Assembly (NCBI GenBank): GCA_949297145.1
Contig: CASFQO010000011.1
Span: 1 to 64,000 of the forward strand
Length of the DNA stretch: 64,000 nucleotides
Source of the DNA: an uncultured Alphaproteobacteria bacterium
Lineage (GTDB): Bacteria > Pseudomonadota > Alphaproteobacteria > RF32 > CAG-239
Direction: 5' to 3'
How positions within the stretch are numbered: the stretch's first letter is position 1; each line of letters starts with the position of its first letter. Below the pieces are notes generated by a model, which did not search any database, was not told the origin of the DNA, and saw only the letters and a list, made by a program, of their open reading frames with translations. This document shows, in pieces, positions 55,342 to 63,860 of this stretch. A program made the position numbers and the translations under genes.

Positions 55342-55962
55342 TTATTTCAAAAATTCTTTAATCGGCGCATACGAGCGACGATGTTCCGGCGTCACCCCCA
55401 ATTTTTTCAAGCCTTCAATATGCGCTTTCGTTCCGTAACCGGCATTTTTTTCAAATCCATACCCTGGATATTGCAAAGCCATTTCTTCCATCAATTTATC
55501 ACGATAAACTTTTGCCAAAATAGAGGCCGCCGCAATGGAATAAGATTTAGCATCCCCCTTAATAACAGCCTTCGTCGCATATCCAAAATTCTTAGGTTCA
55601 CGATTGCCATCCACCAGCACCATATCCGGTTTAATTTGCGCCGCCTCCAGAGCACGTTTCATCGCCAAAAACGAAGCATTGAGAATATTGATATCATCAA
55701 TTTCCTGAGCTGACGCCTGCCCAATACCGATTTTGATGTATCCTTTTTCTGCTTCTTCTTGTAAAATCGCAAAAAGCTGTTCTCTTTTCTTTTTAGACAA
55801 CTTCTTAGAATCATTCAAATTTTCTAACAGAAACGAATTAACATCTCGCCTCAGAAAAAGCGCGCATCCGGCAACCACCGGCCCGACCCAAGGCCCTCGC
55901 CCCGCTTCATCCACACCGGCAACCATACCCTTAAATTCATCTTCCAACACAAAATCAGGCAT
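55342..55962 (-). CDS. rnhB: Ribonuclease HII
   Basis: 206 residues. The type 2 RNase H signature VAGVDEAGRGPWVGPVVAG includes the GRG motif and first catalytic acidic residues; LNDSKKLSKKKRE, DMVLVDGNREP, KGDAKSYSIAAASILAKVYRD and the YGTKAHIEGLKKLGVTPEHRRSY segment follow. It removes ribonucleotides and RNA from DNA hybrids. AGGAG precedes the ATG. Confidence 0.97.
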   Translation of the reverse strand: MPDFVLEDEFKGMVAGVDEAGRGPWVGPVVAGCALFLRRDVNSFLLENLNDSKKLSKKKREQLFAILQEEAEKGYIKIGIGQASAQEIDDINILNASFLAMKRALEAAQIKPDMVLVDGNREPKNFGYATKAVIKGDAKSYSIAAASILAKVYRDKLMEEMALQYPGYGFEKNAGYGTKAHIEGLKKLGVTPEHRRSYAPIKEFLK

Positions 55963-56027
55963 AAAAAATATCTCCTATAAAGCTATAAGAGATATTAGCA
56001 AACACTTTTGATAACACAAGGATTTTC

Positions 56028-56339
56028 TTAATTTTTAAGCACTTTTAAGCCCTCATACTCCGCTTCAATAATTCCCCCGACCACGACGGCAACATTAGGG
56101 TATCCGGCCTCTTCAAATTTTTCGGCCACTTCCGAGGCCACACCTCCCGATGTACACAAAATATTGACCACCTTATCACCTTTCGGATTATATTCAGCCA
56201 TAAACTTATCCGGATTAACCTTGTCAGCACGAATAACAATATGCGGCATAGCGAGCCTTTCGTGAGCATATTCTTCTTCGCCTCTGACATCCAGAATAAT
56301 AGCTCCATTTTTTAGGCTTTCAGGTTTCACAAAACGCAT
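56028..56339 (-). CDS. Single-domain rhodanese-like protein
   Basis: 103 residues from the ATG at 56339, which has GGAGGAG directly upstream; the open frame is five codons longer. Rhodanese motifs IILDVRGEEEYAHERLAMP and the active-site loop CTSGGVASEVAEKFEEAGYPNVAVVVGG, with catalytic Cys in ILCTSG. Such proteins carry persulfide sulfur for sulfur transfer or cyanide detoxification; substrate unknown. Monocistronic. Confidence 0.88.
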   Translation of the reverse strand: MRFVKPESLKNGAIILDVRGEEEYAHERLAMPHIVIRADKVNPDKFMAEYNPKGDKVVNILCTSGGVASEVAEKFEEAGYPNVAVVVGGIIEAEYEGLKVLKN

Positions 56340-56437
56340 TTTCTCCTCCATCAAAAATTTTCTTAAGATATATGCGTGAAGTTTCTCCCTTAAACCTCAA
56401 TTTTAGTTGAGGAATGCCCGATAATTTTTCCAAAAAC

Positions 56438-56466
56438 AAAAAGAGCGGTTCCAATCGAACCGCCCT
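56438..56466 (-). terminator. Intrinsic terminator of the lipoprotein gene
   Basis: On the minus strand GGGCGGTTC and GAACCGCTC pair around GATTG, with TTTTTG after. Confidence 0.78.
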
Positions 56467-56484
56467 CATATAACACAACACCGA

Positions 56485-57267
56485 TTAGAGTGATAAAATC
56501 TTATATTCAATCCCTGTGTCATCGACATTCAAGATTTCAAGTTGAATAGTGCCTAATGTCACATTTTTATCATACATCGGGAATTTCAAAGTTTTATTTT
56601 CTTCCACCGGCTCTCCTCTGTCATTATGAACAGTTTTATATTTAAAGACCATTTTGTAATCTTCTATACCGGCATAACGCACTTCAAAACTGGAAACAAG
56701 ATGCTCATCATCATCTTCCTGTCTGGTCCGTTCATTAACAAACTTCAGATCTTCCGGTTCAAGCTGGAAAGCCGTTTCAAGCAAAGCCAATCGGTCATTA
56801 AAGATTCTGCCGACGCGCGGATAAATATTTCCTCTATCATCCAAGAGTACCACATCGCCATAGCGATTCGGCTCAACTAAACGATAGAAATGTTCATCAA
56901 TTTCCACCTCACCGATAATTTTATAAACTTTTTCATCGGAAAACTCTACCGGAACGGTATAAGAAACCAATGCCCCTTTCTTAGTCGGTCTTACGATTTC
57001 GTCAGAATAAACTTCCTTTTCCAGCACTTTGGAAGAAACCACGATTCCGCCCGGAACGGCATGACGAACAACACCGGCTTCATAGTCACTGATTGTCTCC
57101 GTTTCTTTCGCAACAGAAGAAAACTCACCGGTATCATAATAACGAATATTATAAGTATAAAAGAAGTCATTAAAAGTATTTCGCTTCCCGAGAGTATAAT
57201 CCCCCTTCATATAATAAGAACAGGAAGCAACAGCCAAAACAGCCAAACCGATAAATATTTTTTTCAT
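56485..57267 (-). CDS. Lipoprotein of unknown function
   Basis: 260 residues from the ATG at 57267 (MKKIFIGLAVLAVASCSYY); the open frame runs to 57363 but that part lacks a signal. The lipobox VASC puts the lipidated cysteine at residue 16, with Ser next, which fits outer-membrane sorting. The mature part is beta-rich: YTVPVEFSDEKVYKIIGEVEIDE, YGDVVLLDDRGNIYPRVG, TLGTIQLEILNVDDTGIEYKIL. No family recognised. Divergent from prmA. Confidence 0.78.
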   Translation of the reverse strand: MKKIFIGLAVLAVASCSYYMKGDYTLGKRNTFNDFFYTYNIRYYDTGEFSSVAKETETISDYEAGVVRHAVPGGIVVSSKVLEKEVYSDEIVRPTKKGALVSYTVPVEFSDEKVYKIIGEVEIDEHFYRLVEPNRYGDVVLLDDRGNIYPRVGRIFNDRLALLETAFQLEPEDLKFVNERTRQEDDDEHLVSSFEVRYAGIEDYKMVFKYKTVHNDRGEPVEENKTLKFPMYDKNVTLGTIQLEILNVDDTGIEYKILSL

Positions 57268-57357
57268 AATATAATCTCTTTTTAACGTTTTCCTCACTAT
57301 ATTTATGCATCTTGAAAACAAACTTGTAAACAAAAAAAATAGATTTGAGGTAAACCT

Positions 57358-58230
57358 ATGCATAACCTTGGAAAAAGTTGCAAATTAATCCGTTTTGCGC
57401 CCATTGCGTTCTTAGCGGAAAGAGAGTCGGAATATTTAGAAGAAACATTTGACGTTGTAGCCATCAATTACACCGATGACGGCAAAGAAGAATATGTCTG
57501 CTACGCCCCGTTAGAATTTGATGTAAATAGCTTAAAGAAAGACATCATCGAACAAAATCTGAACCTTCCGCCCTATCAAGAAGAAATTTTGGAAAGCAAA
57601 AATTGGCTTAAAGAAAACGTCATCAAATTTGCCCCCTTTGAAATAGGCGCTTTTATGATATACGGCATACACGAAGCCTCCTGCCCCCAAACACAAAAGA
57701 TACCGGTCCAAGTTTACGCGGCCACGGCCTTCGGTTCAGAGCATCAAACGACCAAAATGTGCCTAACGGCAATTTCAGAACTTCACGAAACCTTCCCCCA
57801 ACCGCATAAAATATTGGATATGGGAACAGGATCTGGGATTCTCTCCATTGCCGCCGCCAAAATCTGGAATAAGGAAGTGCATATTTTAGCCGCCGACATT
57901 GATGATGAAGCCGTAGATGTCACAAATAACAACGCCGTCACCAACAACGTTGAAGATTGTATGAAAGCAATTTTAAGCGACGGTTATAACAATCCTCAGA
58001 TACAACAAACCTCCCCTTTTGATATGATTTTTGCAAACATTTTAGCCAATCCCTTAAAAGAAATGGCAAAATCCGCCTACAAAGATTTAAATAAAGGAGG
58101 CTGTTACTTAATTTCGGGATTTATTGACAATCAGGAGAACGATATTATAGAACATCATAAGCAAGTTGGCTTTAAGGTCATAAAAACATATCAAATGGAA
58201 AATTGGCGCGCCGCATTATTACAAAAATAA
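57358..58230 (+). CDS. prmA: Ribosomal protein L11 methyltransferase
   Basis: 290 residues. The N-terminal substrate domain (about 1-115) is short and diverged. The catalytic region has AFGSEHQTTKMCL, SAM motif LDMGTGSGILSIAAAK, AADIDDEAV and FANILANPL. PrmA trimethylates ribosomal protein L11. GAGGT lies eight bases upstream of the ATG. The aminopeptidase P gene follows 36 bp later, an order seen in other alphaproteobacteria. Confidence 0.93.
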   Translation: MHNLGKSCKLIRFAPIAFLAERESEYLEETFDVVAINYTDDGKEEYVCYAPLEFDVNSLKKDIIEQNLNLPPYQEEILESKNWLKENVIKFAPFEIGAFMIYGIHEASCPQTQKIPVQVYAATAFGSEHQTTKMCLTAISELHETFPQPHKILDMGTGSGILSIAAAKIWNKEVHILAADIDDEAVDVTNNNAVTNNVEDCMKAILSDGYNNPQIQQTSPFDMIFANILANPLKEMAKSAYKDLNKGGCYLISGFIDNQENDIIEHHKQVGFKVIKTYQMENWRAALLQK

Positions 58231-58266
58231 TTTCTGCCCGATATTTCCCTTAAGAAAGGAGTAGCC

Positions 58267-59943
58267 ATGGATATAAAAAGCGTACAAAAAGAATTGAAAA
58301 CAGCCAAACTAACCGGCCGAATTTTCACCTTAGGTAACATGTTCATCAACGAAGACATTTTACCCGAAGAAAACAGGATTCTGGAGCTGACAAAATTTAG
58401 TGGTTCGTACGCTTTATTATTCATCACCCAATCAAAAGCCTATTTGTTTGTAGACGGACGCTATGAACTGCAAGCCAAAAAAGAAGTCAATTTAAGACAA
58501 ATTGAAATCGTAAAATTATCTGAAATAAGTTTCTTCGAGTGGCTAAAAAACAACTATGCCAAAACCAAAGCAAGCATCAGCTATAACCCTTGGGTTATCA
58601 GTCAGAGCGCTCTGGATAATCTGCAAAGACTGCTACCATTGGCACAGTTTGTACCGATAGAAAACCCACCGAAACTCTTGAGTACACAAAAAATAAAAGT
58701 TTTCACTCATTTGAAAAAATTTACCGGACATGTTTCCAAAGATAAAATCGCTTCTTTTGCCACGCACATAAAAAAGTTAGGCTTAGATGCATATTTGGTA
58801 ACCGATGCTTCAAACAGCTCCTGGCTCTTAAATTTGCGTTCGAATGCCTTGCCCTATACCCCCATATTCAGAGCTTTCGTGTTAGTAGAAAAAAGCGGAG
58901 CATACAAAGTATTTGCCGAACATTGTGATTATGACCAAGCCCTCGGTTTTGATAAATTGCAAGAAATATTGCCGCAATATAACAAACTCGGTGCAGACTT
59001 TAATACCTCTCCGGCAATTATCAAATCTTTCAATCCGGAATTAAAAAACATTCCGGACGAAATAACCGCGCTCAAAGCCGTCAAAAATGCCGTTGAGCTC
59101 AAAGGAGTCAGAAACGCACATCTAAGAGATGGCGTCGCCCTCACTAAATTTATGTATTGGCTCTCCAAAAATTACAAAGGCAAAACAGAAATAGACGTCG
59201 CAGAAAAACTGTTATCTTTCCGCAAAAAAGAGCTTAATTTTCATTCAGAAAGTTTTGCAACCATAGCCGGAAGCGGCTCAAATGCAGCCATTGTCCATTA
59301 TCATGCGACCGCACAAAGCAATGCCGTATTAAAAAAGAATTCGGTTTTATTGATAGACAGCGGCGGCCAATATTTAGACGGCACCACAGATGTAACCCGT
59401 ACTCTTGCCATTGGCGAACCATCTGCGGATATGATAGAAAAAAATACGCTTGTTTTAAAAGCCCATATCGCTCTGGCCAGCGCAGAATTTCCGCAAAAGA
59501 CATCCGGCGATGAGTTAGATTTAATTGCCCGCCAACCTTTATACAAAAAAGGGCTTGATTATGAACATGGCACCGGACACGGTGTCGGTTTCTTCTCCAA
59601 TGTACATGAAGGTCCGGCGCGCATTTCCATCCATGCCAAAAGAAGTGCCGAGTATAAAGCCGGCATGATAACTTCTATTGAACCCGGCTATTACAAAGAA
59701 AATGCGTTCGGCATCCGTATAGAAAATCTTTATATGGTTAAACCGAGCAAAAACCCGAAATTTTTACATTTTGAGGTTTTAACCCTCGCGCCTATTGATA
59801 AAAACTTAATCAACAAAAGCCTCTTAACGGCAGAGGAAATCAATTGGCTCAATCGCTACCACCGCCAAGTATTCTTGAGCTTAAAGAAATATCTGACCCG
59901 CCAAGAATTAGAGTGGTTAAGATTTGCCTGCGCCCCACTTTAA
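58267..59943 (+). CDS. Xaa-Pro aminopeptidase (M24B family)
   Basis: 558 residues, the long three-domain form of aminopeptidase P. Two creatinase-like N-terminal domains (about 15-305) precede the M24 domain. Metal ligands appear in LLIDSGGQYLDGTTDVTRT (two Asp), HGTGHGVGFFSNVHEGPARIS (His) and ITSIEPGYYKENAFGIRIENL (two Glu). The C-terminal approximately 60 residues (APIDKNLINKSLLTAEEINWL...) match the extension typical of this group. It removes N-terminal residues before proline. AAGGAG lies six bases before the ATG. Confidence 0.94.
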   Translation: MDIKSVQKELKTAKLTGRIFTLGNMFINEDILPEENRILELTKFSGSYALLFITQSKAYLFVDGRYELQAKKEVNLRQIEIVKLSEISFFEWLKNNYAKTKASISYNPWVISQSALDNLQRLLPLAQFVPIENPPKLLSTQKIKVFTHLKKFTGHVSKDKIASFATHIKKLGLDAYLVTDASNSSWLLNLRSNALPYTPIFRAFVLVEKSGAYKVFAEHCDYDQALGFDKLQEILPQYNKLGADFNTSPAIIKSFNPELKNIPDEITALKAVKNAVELKGVRNAHLRDGVALTKFMYWLSKNYKGKTEIDVAEKLLSFRKKELNFHSESFATIAGSGSNAAIVHYHATAQSNAVLKKNSVLLIDSGGQYLDGTTDVTRTLAIGEPSADMIEKNTLVLKAHIALASAEFPQKTSGDELDLIARQPLYKKGLDYEHGTGHGVGFFSNVHEGPARISIHAKRSAEYKAGMITSIEPGYYKENAFGIRIENLYMVKPSKNPKFLHFEVLTLAPIDKNLINKSLLTAEEINWLNRYHRQVFLSLKKYLTRQELEWLRFACAPL

Positions 59944-59944
59944 A

Positions 59945-60024
59945 AGAGAAACAATCACCTATATATCCGATAGAACATTAAAGGAGAGAAACAATCACCT
60001 ATATATCCGATAGAACATTAAAGG
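59945..60024 (+). repeat. Two perfect tandem copies of a 40-bp unit carrying a ribosome-binding site
   Basis: 59945-59984 and 59985-60024 are identical. Each unit ends in TAAAGG and the next base pair extends it to AAAGGAG, so the Shine-Dalgarno of the following gene has been duplicated; the second copy lies just before the ATG at 60032. Confidence 0.97.
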
Positions 60025-60031
60025 AGGGAAA

Positions 60032-60508
60032 ATGCATTCCAAAATAATCGCCTGTTTCATCGGATTAATGGTCTTCTGCATAAGTTGGAATTTTGCCAAT
60101 ATCTCAGCCTTATTTCAAACCGCAAAAGCAGAAGATGCTCCGACGCTTGAAAATTTATATATCAATCCGGAAGGAAAGACCAAACCTGAAGCGATTATTT
60201 TTTATAATTCCGCCAACTTTACGCCCAGAATTAATCAAGCCATATCTCTCATTATCACTATTTTAACCGCCCGTTACGTCAAAAAAATGCATGCCTATCT
60301 TATAAACATAGAGCAACATCCGGAATTCATCTCCGCCTTTAATCTATCAGAACCTCTAACCTTAGTTCTCATTCGCATATCGGATGGAGCAGCCTTTGGC
60401 TATGAAAGAATAACCGATTTAACCGATGGAATAGATGATATTCCATCCTACACGCAAATGCTCACCGAAAAAATAGACAATTTTTTATCAATTCAAGCCG
60501 AAAATTAG
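60032..60508 (+). CDS. Secreted or anchored hypothetical protein
   Basis: 158 residues. An N-terminal hydrophobic segment (about 5-25) ends near TAKAED, a plausible signal peptidase site. The mature part has IIFYNSANFTPRINQAISLIITILTARYVKKMHAYLINIEQHPEF and a C-terminal acidic stretch. No family recognised. AAAGGAGGG precedes the ATG, the second of two duplicated ribosome-binding sites. Probably cotranscribed with the aminopeptidase P gene 88 bp upstream. Confidence 0.68.
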   Translation: MHSKIIACFIGLMVFCISWNFANISALFQTAKAEDAPTLENLYINPEGKTKPEAIIFYNSANFTPRINQAISLIITILTARYVKKMHAYLINIEQHPEFISAFNLSEPLTLVLIRISDGAAFGYERITDLTDGIDDIPSYTQMLTEKIDNFLSIQAEN

Positions 60509-60600
60509 GAATTTGCTAAGTATCCGTCGTTTAATATAACAAATATATTTACAGCCCACAGCTTTTTGTGCTATACTGATAAAAAAGCAAGGAGAGAATA

Positions 60601-61239
60601 ATGAACAAAATTTCAAATTGGTTAAAATCTTTGAGCACCAAAGAAGAACTGTATATAAAACCACAAAAGTTCATTGATGCAAAAAGAAGCCAAATAGAAG
60701 TCAATTTCATCCACCCCGGACATCCTTTGTACGACAACATCGTCTCAAAGGAAGAAAATAAATTGCACATTCTTGCGCCCAATGAAACAGCTTATAGTGA
60801 AAACAGCTTGATACACAATTTTGTAGCCATCATCACATATAATGAGCAAAATTATCTGATTATAAACTCGTTTAAGCACTTCAAAGAACAAAGCATTGGC
60901 GGTCTACTGCAATATGATGAGAACATATATAACATCATCCCGTTTTTTGAAAACGAAGAAGAATATGAAACAGCAAGCGATTACACTTTCAAAGAGACCT
61001 ATGAGTATGACCATCCGGTAGAAAGTTACGCTTTGTATGCCGAAGAAAAGAATAAAAAAACAAAGATTGTCTTAGAACGCGGTAAAAAGCCCATCACTGT
61101 TAAGATGATAGATGAAGAACGCGAGTTATTTACTGAAAAACTAACCCAACAACAAATAGAGTTAATTGATTACATCATAATTCCGGCCTTAAATGCCTAC
61201 ACAGAAATACTCAATCGCAAAAAGATAAAAGTATCATAA
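60601..61239 (+). CDS. Hypothetical cytoplasmic protein
   Basis: 212 residues, acidic, no signal peptide or membrane span. IEVNFIHPGHPLYDNIVSKEENKLHILAPNETAYS, NFVAIITYNEQNYLIINSFKHF and a Lys/Glu-rich middle are visible; no family recognised. AAGGAGAG precedes the ATG. The hairpin after its stop is oriented for the minus-strand neighbour. Confidence 0.7.
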   Translation: MNKISNWLKSLSTKEELYIKPQKFIDAKRSQIEVNFIHPGHPLYDNIVSKEENKLHILAPNETAYSENSLIHNFVAIITYNEQNYLIINSFKHFKEQSIGGLLQYDENIYNIIPFFENEEEYETASDYTFKETYEYDHPVESYALYAEEKNKKTKIVLERGKKPITVKMIDEERELFTEKLTQQQIELIDYIIIPALNAYTEILNRKKIKVS

Positions 61240-61271
61240 AAAAACGGCAGTCCCATAAGAGGCTGCCGTTC
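61236..61271 (-). terminator. Intrinsic terminator of the downstream tandem-paralog gene
   Basis: On the minus strand AACGGCAG pairs with CTGCCGTT (12-nt loop), followed by seven T residues. Confidence 0.85.
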
Positions 61272-61274
61272 GTT

Positions 61275-62261
61275 TCAAATCAAAATCGGATCATTACACC
61301 CATCTTCAGCAACAACACTGTCACCATCAGGTGTCCAAAATCTGAGTTCTTTACCATAAGTCACATGCAGCCATCCATTGTCTTTCAAACGAATAACCAC
61401 ACGCTCATCATTTTCCGTTCCGGCAAACAAGAGACACTGCTTTAGGTTTTGAGCATCATAGATAGTCAGATGATAAATTTTATCTCGCAACACTTTGCCT
61501 TTTGCCGAAAAGAGTTTCCACTCATCATTTTCGTTTAAAAGATACATACCGTTACGAAAGAGAGCCAAGCCCAAAACATTTTGCGCCTGTAATTGCAATT
61601 TATCACTATACAACGCCATCTGCTCTCCCAAAGCAACTTCAACCAGTATACAACCGGCATCATGCTCTTTAATACTAAGCTGAGCATCAGAAACAACAAA
61701 TCTGCCGTCAAATAACGGAAACCAAGAACGCACGCTAGGAAGTTCTGCATTCACCGCTCCCAATGTTTCATGTCTTAGTTGCAAAACAACCCCTTCAGGC
61801 TCCATAAAAGCAATCACAAAATAATCACGACCACTATTTCTAAAAAGCCTTAAATTATTTGTAAAACATTTCGTTATAAACAGCAGTTTGTCTCCATCGT
61901 CAGAAAATTGATACAAATGCCACTCGCGTTCAGCCGTTTTCACAGCCAACAAATGCTCATCACATACATCAACTTTTTCCCCCGTCAGCACAACTTGCCC
62001 ATCCGGCTGTAATAAAGACCAAAACTCGGAAGACACCGACTTTTGCAAACGATATCCGTTCTGAAAAACAAAGACATCATCCAAAAGCACTTCCAATTGA
62101 TAGCCATGTGCGTCATATAAAGTCACACCGTCTAACAATCGCAGAGCAAACGAACCATTATGAAATTTTCGCGCACCAAAGCAAAAGCCATAGTTCACCA
62201 ATCGGTCACAACAAATGACCTCATGCGGTTCCAAAAAACTTTTAACAAATTTTGTCTCCAT
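61275..62261 (-). CDS. Beta-rich repeat protein, tandem paralog A, SD-less accessory gene
   Basis: 328 residues. METKFVKSFLEPHEVICCDRL and GARKFHNGSFALRLLDGVTLYD at the N terminus are nearly the same as in the next gene (METKFVPQFLEPKEVILCNNL, GARKFDDGSFAVRYADGVVLYD), and similarity continues to the C terminus (FRNGMYLLNENDEWKLFSAKGKVLRDKIYHLTI). Repeated units of about 40 residues ending in x-D-G or x-N-G turns suggest beta-propeller or WG-like blades. No signal peptide. The start lacks a Shine-Dalgarno. Promoter at 62312-62339. Confidence 0.75.
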   Translation of the reverse strand: METKFVKSFLEPHEVICCDRLVNYGFCFGARKFHNGSFALRLLDGVTLYDAHGYQLEVLLDDVFVFQNGYRLQKSVSSEFWSLLQPDGQVVLTGEKVDVCDEHLLAVKTAEREWHLYQFSDDGDKLLFITKCFTNNLRLFRNSGRDYFVIAFMEPEGVVLQLRHETLGAVNAELPSVRSWFPLFDGRFVVSDAQLSIKEHDAGCILVEVALGEQMALYSDKLQLQAQNVLGLALFRNGMYLLNENDEWKLFSAKGKVLRDKIYHLTIYDAQNLKQCLLFAGTENDERVVIRLKDNGWLHVTYGKELRFWTPDGDSVVAEDGCNDPILI

Positions 62262-62311
62262 ACTTTATAATAATAATTTAATTATATTCATATACTTAAA
62301 AAACCAACGTC

Positions 62312-62339
62312 AGTATAGATAAAGTTTTTTTCAAGTCAA
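62312..62339 (-). promoter_or_regulatory. Predicted promoter of paralog A
   Basis: Minus strand TTGACT (62339-62334), 16-bp spacer, TATACT (62317-62312). The bases around the -35 (TTTGACTTGA and a following AAACTTT) recur at paralog B. Confidence 0.65.
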
Positions 62340-62365
62340 ACAGATTTAGCACCTTTTCATCTGCA

Positions 62366-62400
62366 CAAAAAAATAGGATGGCGCAAAGCACCACCCTATC
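62366..62400 (-). terminator. Intrinsic terminator of paralog B
   Basis: On the minus strand ATAGGGTGG and the CCATCCTAT arm pair (one G-T), followed by at least seven T residues. Confidence 0.8.
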
Positions 62401-62412
62401 TTTTGAATTTAA

Positions 62413-63411
62413 TCAAATCAGCCAACAACCTTTTTCACGGCTATTCGCCTTGATTGTCTTTCCGGAAGGTGTAAAATAAACACTGTCATCACCACAAATC
62501 AGCCGCACCAAGTTATTATCCACACTTTCGAGCAACATTTTCTCTTGTTTTTCCGTCTCTGCCTCAACAACACAACCATCAGCCGTCTGGCAAACAGATA
62601 AATGACGCATTTTACCACGAAGCAATTTATTCTCAGAAGAATACAAAGACCACTCTTCGCCAAACTTCAGCAAATACACTCCGTTAGCAAACCAAAAGGC
62701 CTCCTGAAATGCCTGTGCAATCACATTCAACTGCTCATCAAACAGCGCAAGATTTCCCTCATCTGTAGAATAAATAGCCACACTTCCGTCAGAATATTCC
62801 GTTTTGACAATATCACTTTTTGAACAAACAAAACATCCATTAAAAAGACATTCAAATTTCTGAAAAGTACCAGCAATTTTATCAACCTTTGTAGAAAAAG
62901 CTACGCGATGCTGCAATAAGACAGACGCATCCGGCCGCACAAAAGCAACCACAAAATCATTCGAATTTTTATTTTGAAAGACTTTCAAATCTTCATCAAA
63001 ATAAGAAATTAAAATATACTCTATCAAAGAGCGATGAGGACTAACTTGAAACACTCTCCACGTATCTCTATCATCACACAAAGCAATAACATTCCCGCTA
63101 ACACAAACTTTTTTTGCTTCACATTTAACATAGCAAAGAACATCATTTCCCGATGCATCAACCAGATACCAATAAGGAGAATTTTTCTTTTTGAAGAGTT
63201 TAAATCCCCACGGAAACAGCAAAACATCTTCCAAATCTGCTTCCAACACATGACCGGCATTGTCATATAAAACAACACCATCGGCATATCGCACGGCAAA
63301 AGAACCGTCATCAAATTTTCTCGCACCAAGTGCCGAACCGTAACTAGTTAAATTGTTACAAAGAATAACCTCTTTAGGCTCCAAAAATTGGGGTACAAAT
63401 TTTGTTTCCAT
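62413..63411 (-). CDS. Beta-rich repeat protein, tandem paralog B, SD-less accessory gene
   Basis: 332 residues, clearly homologous along its length to paralog A at 61275-62261, for example FANGVYLLKFGEEWSLYSSENKLLRGKMRHLSV. Its repeats read DGSFAVRYADGVVLYDNAGHVLEADLEDVLLF, then further strand-turn-strand units. No signal peptide or membrane span, so cytoplasmic unless exported by an unusual route. The ATG is preceded by an A/T-only leader without a Shine-Dalgarno. Function unknown. Confidence 0.75.
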   Translation of the reverse strand: METKFVPQFLEPKEVILCNNLTSYGSALGARKFDDGSFAVRYADGVVLYDNAGHVLEADLEDVLLFPWGFKLFKKKNSPYWYLVDASGNDVLCYVKCEAKKVCVSGNVIALCDDRDTWRVFQVSPHRSLIEYILISYFDEDLKVFQNKNSNDFVVAFVRPDASVLLQHRVAFSTKVDKIAGTFQKFECLFNGCFVCSKSDIVKTEYSDGSVAIYSTDEGNLALFDEQLNVIAQAFQEAFWFANGVYLLKFGEEWSLYSSENKLLRGKMRHLSVCQTADGCVVEAETEKQEKMLLESVDNNLVRLICGDDSVYFTPSGKTIKANSREKGCWLI

Positions 63412-63463
63412 AAAAAATAAGATTTAATAAGATTAAACAAATAATAATTACTAACTGAGAAAC

Positions 63464-63491
63464 AATATAAGCCAAAGTTTTCTCAAGTCAA
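63464..63491 (-). promoter_or_regulatory. Predicted promoter of paralog B
   Basis: Minus strand TTGACT (63491-63486), 16-bp spacer, TATATT (63469-63464); leader of about 46 nt. Confidence 0.65.
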
Positions 63492-63562
63492 ATACTTTCT
63501 CCCTTTAAAAAACAAGAATCTGCACTACATAATAAAACAACTAAAACAAGGAGGAGAAAGAG

Positions 63563-63781
63563 ATGGGAAAGATAATCAGTTATATCATATATTTTTTAAT
63601 AGCGATTGCGATATATGTCTTTATCCGCGCTTCATTTACCGGAGAGATAAATTCAAACACGACCATTGGTCAAGCCGCAACAGAAGTTAAGAATGGAAGC
63701 ATTCAAACTCTAACAGATATGAAGAATGATGCTTCATCCGCCATCAACGACTTAAAAAAGGATACGGCTCCCAACAAATAA
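63563..63781 (+). CDS. Small single-span membrane protein
   Basis: 72 residues: one hydrophobic segment (about 4-22), then a polar, helical tail (TIGQAATEVKNGSIQTLTDMKNDASSAINDLKKD) likely on the far side of the membrane. AAGGAGGAG precedes the ATG, an unusually good ribosome-binding site compared with its neighbours. No family recognised. A CCCC-AATAA-GGGG hairpin follows at 63787-63799, then the shared terminator. Confidence 0.7.
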   Translation: MGKIISYIIYFLIAIAIYVFIRASFTGEINSNTTIGQAATEVKNGSIQTLTDMKNDASSAINDLKKDTAPNK

Positions 63782-63809
63782 CATCACCCCCAATAAGGGG
63801 ATTCAAAAT

Positions 63810-63842
63810 ACAAAAAGAGCGCCCCACAGAGGACGCTCTTTC
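63810..63842. terminator. Bidirectional terminator at the end of rplQ
   Basis: AAAGAGCG (63814-63821) pairs with CGCTCTTT (63834-63841) with further CC/GG pairs inside; T-rich on the minus strand after the stem. It probably ends the ribosomal alpha operon that enters from the right. Confidence 0.8.
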
Positions 63843-63860
63843 AAACCAATACTGTTAAGC

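Noticed and set aside
59945-60024. Possible CRISPR repeats
   Set aside because: Only two directly abutting copies with no spacers; a simple tandem duplication.
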